This document shows, piece after piece, positions 1 through 6,163 of a stretch of 64,000 nucleotides of DNA. The notes beneath the pieces were generated by a model, which was not told the DNA's origin, made no database searches, and saw only the letters and a program-made list of their open reading frames with translations. The DNA is from Syntrophaceae bacterium UBA6112 (GTDB taxonomy: Bacteria > Desulfobacterota > Syntrophia > Syntrophales > UBA5619), in assembly GCA_002423465.1 (NCBI GenBank), contig DIWG01000036.1, positions 1-64,000 of the forward strand, read 5' to 3'. The translations under genes were made by a program, and so were the position numbers. Within the stretch, counting starts at the first letter, position 1; each line of letters starts with the position of its first letter.

Positions 1-566
1 ACCACCCGCCGGCGGTCCGCAAGGACATTGCCGACATGTTTTGCCGTTCGCCTCGCATACCGGCGGGTCATCTCCTACCGCCGGTGCCCCAGGACCTCCT
101 GCACAAACGACAGATCCTTGCCCTCATCGAGCAATTGGCATCCCAGCGAATGGCGGGCCGCGTTGTAGAGTTTGATCCTGATGCCTGCCTGTTTGCAGGC
201 AGCCTGCCAGATGGCGTTCAGGTTCTTGTTCGTGTAAGGCTTCCCGTCCTCCCGCACAAAGACAAAGGGGCCGAAATGCGTCGGTAGGGAGTCAATGATT
301 TCTTGCGCGTAGGGGGTCAGATCGTAGGCCCGCACGTCACCCGTCTTGGTGCTTTCCCGCAAGTCATTGTCCGAAAAGGCGCGTTTGATGGATATCCTTC
401 CATCCTTGACGGCATCCTTCATGATCGCCCGCACCTCGCCGATTCTCAGGCCGTACTCCATGGCGAAGCGGAATACCGGCCGGTGGATTTCCGGTACATA
501 CGCCAAGACTTGTTCCTGCTGCTTCATGGTCAGATATTCCACGCTTGCCGGTTCGGGTTGCTTCAA
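1..566 (-). pseudogene. Tyrosine recombinase (phage-type integrase) catalytic domain, interrupted by amber codon
   Basis: This is the catalytic half of a tyrosine site-specific recombinase. The first active-site Arg lies in GLRIGEVRAI, the box-II region is AARHSLGCQLL and the last box ends LGHRR. Immediately after LGHRR the frame hits TAG (complement of 75-77), yet translation beyond it continues sensibly as EMTRRYARRTAKHV with the expected nucleophilic Tyr, so one residue has become a stop. The N-terminal core-binding domain is absent: reading upstream of a TTG at 566 gives only a short linker before the sequence runs into the ribosome-binding site of the divergent gene at 597. I infer a dead, doubly truncated integrase. 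The 3' end lies beyond the window. Confidence 0.8.
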
Positions 567-596
567 CTTGGGGAAGGGCGGTATGGAGGGATGTTC

Positions 597-779
597 ATGT
601 GGATAATATTTCTGATCGTCATAGGATTTCTGATCTATTTCATTGTTCAGGCCCAGAAAACGAAGGACCGGACGCCGACACAGAATGAAAGCTCCCTGGA
701 TATCCTCAGGAGGCGTTACGCAAAGGGAGAAATCGCAAAGGAAGAATATGAGAAAATGAAAAAAGTCCTTGAAGGATAG
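597..779 (+). CDS. Small SHOCT-domain membrane protein
   Basis: A 60-residue protein with one N-terminal membrane helix (WIIFLIVIGFLIYFIV) and a short C-terminal SHOCT-type segment (LDILRRRYAKGEIAKEEYE), the arrangement typical of small bacterial SHOCT proteins of unknown function. The start at 597 is chosen because GGAGGG at 585-590 has ideal spacing to it; the in-frame ATG at 591 abuts that site. It stands 50 bases before a methyltransferase gene on the same strand, and such proteins often sit in metal-resistance clusters, as here. Confidence 0.75.
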   Translation: MWIIFLIVIGFLIYFIVQAQKTKDRTPTQNESSLDILRRRYAKGEIAKEEYEKMKKVLEG

Positions 780-829
780 ACCTTAATGACTTTAAAGGCT
801 ATTCATTCAGGCAGGATCATGGAAAGACT

Positions 830-1471
830 ATGGATAAGCAGATAGACAGCAATCTGACGGCACAAACAAAGACGCGGTACAACCGGATTGCCCCGTACTA
901 TGATGTGATGGAAATAATCACCGAGCGCACCTTCAGTCGCTGGCGCAGGCAATTGGTAGCACGTGCAAAAGGGACGGTTCTTGAGGTCGGGGTCGGTACG
1001 GGGAAAAACTTTCCCTACTATCAAAAAGGCGCTGATGTCAAAGGTCTCGATATCGCCGATAAGATGCTGCTTCATGCACGATTGCGTGCCGCCAAGCTTG
1101 ATTTCCCCGTCCATCTTATGGAGGGTGATGTTCAGTCTCTTCCGTTTCCCGAAAATTCTTTTGACATGGCCATCGCGACTTTCGTGTTCTGCTCCGTGCC
1201 AGACCCGGTGTTGGGTTTGAAAGAATTAAGACGCGTCGTAAAGTCCAGTGGTGAGATCCTCCTGCTCGAACATGTCCGGATCGACAGGCCAGTCACAGGG
1301 TTCATCATGGATATCATCAACCCTGTTATTCTGCATTTTATCGGTGCGAACATCAACCGGCGTACCGTGGAGAATATTGGAATGGCGGGATTGCATATTC
1401 AAAAGATCGAACATCTCGGGTTCATGAAGATGGTGAAAATGATCACCGTAAAAGCGGACAAGGCATCATGA
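830..1471 (+). CDS. Class I SAM-dependent methyltransferase (UbiE/phospholipid-methyltransferase type)
   Basis: A 213-residue cytoplasmic methyltransferase. Motif I is VLEVGVGTGKNFPYY (near residues 50-64), followed by an acidic residue in KGLDIAD that would hold the ribose of S-adenosylmethionine, and motif II/III around GDVQSLPFPENSFDMAIATF. The family methylates quinones, phospholipids or small molecules; the substrate cannot be read from sequence. Its stop overlaps the start of the glutaredoxin-like gene (ATGA at 1468-1471), so the two are translationally coupled, and the neighbouring metal/redox proteins hint at a stress-related role. Confidence 0.8.
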   Translation: MDKQIDSNLTAQTKTRYNRIAPYYDVMEIITERTFSRWRRQLVARAKGTVLEVGVGTGKNFPYYQKGADVKGLDIADKMLLHARLRAAKLDFPVHLMEGDVQSLPFPENSFDMAIATFVFCSVPDPVLGLKELRRVVKSSGEILLLEHVRIDRPVTGFIMDIINPVILHFIGANINRRTVENIGMAGLHIQKIEHLGFMKMVKMITVKADKAS

Positions 1472-1728
1472 AGCCGGGAAATTCCTTGAAAATAACATTG
1501 ATGGGAAAGCCTGACTGTCACTTGTGCGAGATCGCGGAAAGCGTCGTCGAAAAGGTTTGCGCCCGCCTTTCCCTTCCCTGGGAGAAGATCAACATCGAAG
1601 ACCACCCCGATCTCCATGATCGGTACAAGGAGGAGATTCCGGTTCTTTTGGTCGACGGGCGGAAACTGTTTAAGTATCGCACCAGCAAACCGGATCTGAT
1701 GAAATCTCTTATGCGCCGCCTTTCATAA
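1468..1728 (+). CDS. Glutaredoxin-like thioredoxin-fold protein (DUF836 type)
   Basis: An 86-residue thioredoxin-fold protein with the redox pair CHLC after the first strand (ITLMGKPDCHLCEIAE) and the cis-proline loop EEIPVLLVDG. This matches the small glutaredoxin-like family. It should catalyse dithiol/disulfide exchange in the cytoplasm; the physiological partner is unknown. It overlaps the upstream methyltransferase by four bases and lies 28 bases before a metal-binding YHS gene, so the three are likely one transcript. Confidence 0.8.
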   Translation: MKPGNSLKITLMGKPDCHLCEIAESVVEKVCARLSLPWEKINIEDHPDLHDRYKEEIPVLLVDGRKLFKYRTSKPDLMKSLMRRLS

Positions 1729-1756
1729 AAAACTGTGGCTCTGTATAAGGAGGACC

Positions 1757-2167
1757 ATGATGCACGACCACCCATCCAAAGAAGAAAAAAGTAAATATAC
1801 GGATCCGGTTTGCGGAATGTCCACAGATCAGGAAGGTAAATTTATCCGTCATGAGCATGACGGTAAATCGTACTACTTTTGCAGCAAGCACTGCCTGGCT
1901 GCATTCAAAACCGACCCGGACAAATTCACCGACAAGAAAGAAGAAGCGCCGCCGGCAGTGGAGCACACGCATGACAGCAGCCAGATCTATACATGCCCGA
2001 TGCATCCTGAAGTCGAGCAGAAGGGTCCCGGCAGTTGCCCGAAGTGCGGCATGGCCCTGGAGCCAAAGACCCCGGCGCCCGCAGCGGAACAGGTGAAATA
2101 TACCTGCCCGATGCACCCGGAAATTGTCCGGGATGGGCCGGGAAGCTGTCCAAAATGCGGACGGTAA
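1757..2167 (+). CDS. YHS plus two heavy-metal-binding domains; probably truncated front end of a Cu/heavy-metal P-type ATPase
   Basis: The 136-residue product starts with a YHS domain (DPVCGM near residue 17, then YYFCSKHCLAAF) and carries two copies of the heavy-metal-binding repeat YTCPMHPE...GPGSCPKCG (about residues 75-95 and 113-135). In the family these repeats precede the membrane part of copper/heavy-metal P-type ATPases. Here the second repeat ends CPKCGR and stops, where the first one continues GMALEP, so the ATPase body has been lost. It may persist as a small metal-binding protein. AAGGAGG at 1747-1753 supports the start. Confidence 0.75.
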   Translation: MMHDHPSKEEKSKYTDPVCGMSTDQEGKFIRHEHDGKSYYFCSKHCLAAFKTDPDKFTDKKEEAPPAVEHTHDSSQIYTCPMHPEVEQKGPGSCPKCGMALEPKTPAPAAEQVKYTCPMHPEIVRDGPGSCPKCGR

Positions 2168-2313
2168 AAATAGGATAAACAGATGGCTCCGGGCAGGACA
2201 GTCGCTGAAACGCACTTGCATTTCCTCATGTACCGGAGGCACGAAGTTCGTCATGGCCGGAACCGAAATCAGGATCTGCGGACGGCTCTCAAAACGATTT
2301 CTGAGGAAAGTTT

Positions 2314-2481
2314 ATGAATGCGATTGAAAAATTGAAAAAATGGTTGAACCCACAACTCGAAAAACTGGCGAAAGAGAACCGAAAAGCTTTTGGGGACAAG
2401 GCCCCGGATTGTTGTGAGTTCGGCAGAAAAAGCGCCGATCCGCGTAAGACAAAGCAGAGCAACGAAAAGGGGCCATGGTAA
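2314..2481 (+). CDS. Small charged protein with vicinal cysteines (55 aa)
   Basis: A short gene with an AGGAAAG ribosome-binding site just before ATG 2314. The product begins MNAIEKLKKWLNPQLEKLAK and contains APDCCEFGRKSADPRK, i.e. an amphipathic lysine-rich helix then a vicinal Cys-Cys. I do not recognise a family. It lies between the truncated metal-binding protein and the two-CW-like membrane protein, same strand, which suggests a place in the same metal-stress cluster. Regular codon use and the clean ribosome-binding site are the only support that it is real. Confidence 0.5.
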   Translation: MNAIEKLKKWLNPQLEKLAKENRKAFGDKAPDCCEFGRKSADPRKTKQSNEKGPW

Positions 2482-2508
2482 CCCTGCGGCACCGAATGGT
2501 AAATCATC

Positions 2509-2745
2509 ATGAATTCTTTCAGATTCAAGCTTGGGATCCTTCTTGCGGTCATCGCAGGGGCCTTCATCGTATCGCAGGTCGTGTATCCGGATCACGGCAG
2601 GCATTGCGCCCACATCGTCGGAACACTCTGTGGAGGTGAAGTTCAGGGATCTTTCGCGCGGAAATTCATAAACTGCTTGAAGTGCCCTTTCTTCCGTAGC
2701 ACACACTATGACCGTGTGTTCGGCATGAAAACGAAGTCGCCATGA
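2509..2745 (+). CDS. Small membrane-anchored protein with two-CW-like cysteine motif
   Basis: A 78-residue protein: one N-terminal membrane helix (LGILLAVIAGAFIVSQVV) followed by a cysteine-containing tail in which GTLCGGEVQGSFARKF and NCLKCPFF resemble the second half of the two-CW domain common in deltaproteobacteria. The function of that domain is unknown; metal or redox binding is a guess from the CxxC. It follows the 55-aa Cys-Cys protein by 27 bases. Confidence 0.6.
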   Translation: MNSFRFKLGILLAVIAGAFIVSQVVYPDHGRHCAHIVGTLCGGEVQGSFARKFINCLKCPFFRSTHYDRVFGMKTKSP

Positions 2746-2808
2746 ACCATCATCAACGGAAGGGCTTTTTGTATCGATCTATTTCCTCTATTTGCAACGG
2801 CTGATATC

Positions 2809-3010
2809 ATGCTCGATCATGTGATAAATTTTGTAAACCTCATCGGTCATTGGGGCTATCTTGCTATCTTCCTTATCGTTATGCTCGAATGCCAGGCTTT
2901 GCTGGGTCTATTTATGCCAGGTGAAAGCCTTGTGCTGGCAGGAGGCTTCCTTGCGGAACAGGGATTATTTAATCCAGGCATTCTCATATTCGTGACCTTT
3001 TGGGGTATAA
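2809..3010 (+). pseudogene. DedA-family membrane protein, N-terminal fragment
   Basis: The first ~65 residues match the start of a DedA/SNARE-associated membrane protein: a first hydrophobic segment (GHWGYLAIFLIVMLEC) followed by the family-typical FMPGESLVLAGG. After ILIFVTF, about position 3000, the frame runs antisense through another gene and stops at 3042. Full-length DedA proteins have about 200 residues, so two-thirds are gone. The break coincides with the break in the convergent toxin gene, meaning one deletion or recombination truncated both. Confidence 0.8.
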
Positions 3011-3011
3011 G

Positions 3012-3260
3012 CTTCAGTTCACTCCCTTTCCAGACCTCATAACCATATGAGTCGATCACTGCCGGCTGACGGTCATACACGATCCGTTCGCGGACGACCA
3101 GCCGGACACCTCTGTCGAAGTGCAATTCATCCGCCAACCTGACCAGGGAGCTTCTCCTGCGCACAAACGTCAACGTGGAGCGTCGAACAGAGGGAAACCG
3201 CTCTTTCATCTTGTATATGAACAGCTCGTAATCATCTGCCGTGCGTAACGGATTCGTCAT
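3012..3260 (-). pseudogene. TumE-like toxin (DUF6516), C-terminally truncated
   Basis: The first ~82 residues read as a DUF6516/TumE-type toxin of a type II toxin-antitoxin pair (MTNPLRTADDYELF, VRERIVYDRQPAVIDSYGYE, VWKGSEL). Members normally continue for another 50-60 residues with a His/Pro-rich tail; here the frame leaves the family at about 3015 and reads antisense through the dedA fragment. The start overlaps the antitoxin stop by four bases (3257-3260), the normal coupling of such pairs. The toxin is probably inactive. Confidence 0.7.
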
Positions 3261-3526
3261 AAAGCCACGCGGATGAGACCGGTGATGCTCGGCGCCTGCC
3301 GCTGAATCTGATCGAGTTCATCGCGATAATCGGCCTGACAGGTAAGCCACGTCTTGTAAACACTGGCCCATTCACCAAAGTCCAAGACCCATCTTTCATC
3401 TTCCGGTTCTTCACCATTGCGATAGGCCGCGTAAAATGTTTCCGAACGAATCCCGTACTTACGTTCAAAAGAAAGCAACTCCTCTTCCAAAGCATGAATG
3501 TCCGATAGGATTTCCTGCAGTTCCAT
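3257..3526 (-). CDS. TumA-like antitoxin
   Basis: An 89-residue acidic, helical protein (MELQEILSDIHALEEELLSF...) directly upstream of and overlapping the TumE-like toxin. It resembles the antitoxins that precede DUF6516 toxins. GAGAGGTGAGCC before the ATG gives a ribosome-binding site. With its toxin truncated the gene is likely a relic, although its own frame is intact. The assignment rests on the partner and size as much as on residues. Confidence 0.65.
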   Translation of the reverse strand: MELQEILSDIHALEEELLSFERKYGIRSETFYAAYRNGEEPEDERWVLDFGEWASVYKTWLTCQADYRDELDQIQRQAPSITGLIRVAL

Positions 3527-3589
3527 GGCTCACCTCTCTGAGTGCAACCCGATAACAATATTCATGTTTCATTCCATCACTTTGTCATA

Positions 3590-3617
3590 ATTATATAGTA
3601 TTTTTAAAACTATACAA
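3590..3617 (-). promoter_or_regulatory. Candidate promoter for the TumA/TumE pair
   Basis: On the minus strand TTGTAT (3617-3612) and TATAAT (3595-3590) are separated by 16 bases, about 65 bases before the antitoxin start. The -10 is perfect, the -35 is moderate. Confidence 0.4.
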
Positions 3618-3652
3618 ACGGCAAGTGGCACATGAATATCGCAAAATCCCTC

Positions 3653-3680
3653 TTGACAAATAGAACAGTCGTTCTACATT
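3653..3680 (+). promoter_or_regulatory. Promoter with embedded TetR-type palindrome
   Basis: TTGACA (3653-3658) and TACATT (3675-3680) lie 16 bases apart, 34 bases before the IS91-type transposase start. The spacer holds a perfect 16-base dyad, TAGAAC-AGTC-GTTCTA (3661-3676), a layout typical of operators of TetR-family repressors. No tetR gene remains nearby, so the promoter may have belonged to a lost repressor gene. Confidence 0.5.
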
Positions 3681-3713
3681 ATGGCGGCATGATATTCTCA
3701 GAGGTGGGAGATC

Positions 3714-5050
3714 GTGTCCTTTCCTACCGCTGTTTATCGCCCCCGGAGTCCACAGTCTTCGGATTACTACCGCTGTGTAGAGGACTATTTTGAAACCTGT
3801 CTCCAAATATATGATGAGCATTTCTCACGGCAGTACGGCTTCTGGCGGCCCTATGTCGAGCAGGTGATCTACCGCTATCTCGATTGCGGCAATTTGCACA
3901 ACGGGTTTGCCCGCGTGAAATGCAAAGATTGCGGCCATGAATACCTCCTGGCATTCTCCTGCAAACGGCGTCATTTCTGCCCATCCTGCCACCAGAAGCG
4001 GGTGGTGGAATTCGGGGAATGGCTCTGCATATATGTCCTCAAGAAGATTCCTCACCGGCATTTTGTCTTCAGCATCCCGAAGATCCTGCGCCGCTCTTTC
4101 TCTGCGATCGGAAGCTTCTTGCCGATCTCAGCCGCTACGCCTGGGAATCCCTGAAGGTTTTTATCCAGGATGCAGTTCCTGAAAACGATCCCATCCCTGG
4201 TGCCGTCATTGCTATCCAGACCTTCGGAGATTTCCTCGGATTCAATCCCCACTGCCACATCCTGGTGACGGACGGCTGTTTTTATGGCGATGGCGGCATG
4301 TTCCGCGTCGCCCTGCCCCTGGAGTTGAAAAAGCTGGAGGCCATCTTCCGGCACAAGATGTTCAGGATGCTTCTAAACAAGGGAAAGATCACGAAGGAGA
4401 TGATCGTCATGCTCTCAACATGGCGGCATTCCGGCTTCCACGTCTTCTGCGGCAACCGCATTTCGCCCACTGATGATGCGGCAATGGAGAACCTGGCCCG
4501 CTACATCATCCGGGCGTCATTTTCCCAGGAAAGAATGCGGTACCTCGATGAGGAGGGGACGGTCGTTTATACATCCAAGAACGGCGAGACAACCAAGAAC
4601 TTCCCGGCGCTGGAATGGTTGGCCGCGATGTGTTCGCACATCCCGAACCGGGGAGAGCAGTATTACGGATACTACAGCAACGTATCGCGGGGAAAACGCC
4701 GGCAGGAAGGTCTGGATGACACCATAGCTTGCATCCTCGAACCGCAGGGAAACGAAAAGGCTTTCCGAAAAAGTTGGGCCAGGCTGATTCAGAAGATATA
4801 CGAAATAGATCCCCTGGTCTGCCCGAAATGTCAGGGGTCCATGCGGATCATCAGTAGTATTGAGGATCAGTCGGTGATCTGGGATATCCTCATTCATCTG
4901 GGACTATGGCTGATAAGGGCAAGACCGCCGCCAAAAGTTCACGCCCAGCCAATCCGGGAATGCGTCGCTTGCGATCTCCAGCTTCAAACACACGCTAATA
5001 CCATCTACGGCGACCCCGAATACTCCTGGGATGCCTATATTCATGCATAA
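3714..5050 (+). pseudogene. IS91-family (IS801-like) HUH transposase, frameshifted
   Basis: The first part (3714 to about 4094) carries the N-terminal zinc-binding region (CKDCGHEYLLAFSCKRRHFC followed by PSCHQKR). The second part, in the -1 frame from about 4094, holds the HUH metal motif NPHCHILVTDG, the region YYGYYSNVSRGKRR with candidate catalytic tyrosines, and a C-terminal CPKCQGSMRIIS. The frames join at PKILRR/LFLCDRKLL, where one base seems missing near 4092-4097. The combined length (about 445 residues) fits the family, which acts by rolling-circle transposition. A GTG start preceded by GGGAG is likely. Element ends cannot be fixed because IS91 elements lack inverted repeats. Confidence 0.85.
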
Positions 5051-5320
5051 CGCCTCATAAAAAAAGGCGTGCAGGAGATGTCTGTCTGGATTGTGCTAAA
5101 AAATGCCCTCTTGCCGGGTGACTCGACAAAAAGGTGAGCTGATTTCTCAAAAGAGCGGCCGCCGATCCACCTGCCTCCTAAAATTGCATCGCCAATCCTT
5201 GGTTTGCGATAAAACACGATCGAAATATCCCTTGACAAGCAAAAAATAGTCCCTCTATACTCCCATCAAGAAAAAGGAATTTCTTATCAACACAACTCTT
5301 GTTAACACGGTTTTCTCAGC
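5051..5320. other. Intergenic stretch downstream of IS91 transposase
   Basis: I see no gene here. The stretch probably includes the right end of the IS91-type element. Its only clear signal is the promoter-like sequence at 5232-5261. Confidence 0.4.
5232..5261 (+). promoter_or_regulatory. Strong sigma70-type promoter without a gene
   Basis: TTGACA (5232-5237) and TATACT (5256-5261) are 18 bases apart. The promoter points into the MITE and the 3' end of lipB, where no plus-strand gene exists. It may have been separated from its gene, or it could drive an RNA antisense to lipB. Confidence 0.45.
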
Positions 5321-5452
5321 TAGTGTAGTGTTACAGTAACGCCTTTACAATGCCTTCATTTTGCGTGAATCGGTAAATGCTAACAAATATAAACAATTAT
5401 AAATATATTCCCTCGGACATATATGACAACTTATTACTGAAACACTACACTA
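5321..5452. mobile_element. 132-bp MITE with IS630/Tc1-mariner-like ends
   Basis: The element begins TAGTGTAGTGTTACAGTAA (5321-5339) and ends with its inverted copy carrying one mismatch (5434-5452). Each end is flanked by TA, the target duplication of IS630/Tc1-mariner elements. The AT-rich core has no reading frame. The right end overlaps the lipB stop codon. Confidence 0.75.
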
Positions 5453-6163
5453 GGGAACGAACGGGGGGATTGCTGAGATTCGGCAGGCCTCTTCCATTGA
5501 CCATCGGGAGAATGTAAGTCTGAAAAGATCGGAGAAATGTCCGACCATTTTGCGACGTAGCCTGGCCGGGTCGATTTTTTCACCGAGCCTCCGCGCCATG
5601 GCGGTCATCTGGACACCGCTGATGCCGCAGGGCGTGATCAGATCGAAGTGGGACAGGTCTGGATCGTAGTTTAGTGCAAGTCCGTGAAAGGAGATCCCGT
5701 GACTGACGGCGATGCCGATGGATGCGATCTTTTCTTCGCCGATCCAGACGCCTCTGTAATCGGGTTTTCGTTCGCCTGCGATGTCGAAATCAGCCAGGGT
5801 TTTCAGGATGACCTCCTCGAGACGGGTCACCATGTCTACCACGCCGAAGCCCATGCCTTGGATGTCGAAGATTGGGTAAGCCACAAGCTGCCCTGGGCCG
5901 TGGTAGGTGACCAGCCCTCCCCGTTCGACGTGATACACGGCGATCCCCTTCTCCGCCAAGCTGGATGCTGAGACGCGTATATCCGAAGGCGCTGACCTCC
6001 GGCCCATGGTCAGGATTGGTTCGTGTTCCAAAAGCATGAGGATTTGGGGAAGACCAGTAGTGCGTTTTGCCTCCACCAGCGCCCGCATGAGGTTGAGGGC
6101 GTCCGGGTAGGGCAGGACAGGAATATCCAAAAGCCAAGCTGTCTGAAACGTCATCTGCTTCAT
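5450..6163 (-). CDS. lipB: Octanoyltransferase LipB
   Basis: LipB moves the octanoyl group from acyl-carrier protein to lipoyl domains, the first step of lipoate assembly. The 237-residue product has the family signature RGGLVTYHGPGQLVAYP (about residues 80-96), the lysine segment EEKIASIGIAV and the catalytic cysteine in TPCGISGVQM. Its start overlaps the stop of the upstream sigma54 activator (6160-6163), so the two are coupled. The stop codon TAG is provided by the terminal repeat of the MITE, so the natural C-terminus may have been altered, although the essential residues lie well inside. It would serve the 2-oxoacid dehydrogenase E2 encoded at 27.6 kb together with lipA. Confidence 0.93.
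   Translation of the reverse strand: MKQMTFQTAWLLDIPVLPYPDALNLMRALVEAKRTTGLPQILMLLEHEPILTMGRRSAPSDIRVSASSLAEKGIAVYHVERGGLVTYHGPGQLVAYPIFDIQGMGFGVVDMVTRLEEVILKTLADFDIAGERKPDYRGVWIGEEKIASIGIAVSHGISFHGLALNYDPDLSHFDLITPCGISGVQMTAMARRLGEKIDPARLRRKMVGHFSDLFRLTFSRWSMEEACRISAIPPFVP

Noticed and set aside
2124..2327. 67-codon plus-strand frame downstream of the YHS protein
   Set aside because: Overlaps the end of the YHS gene in another frame, has no ribosome-binding site and reads as random sequence; the nearby 2314-2481 frame is better.
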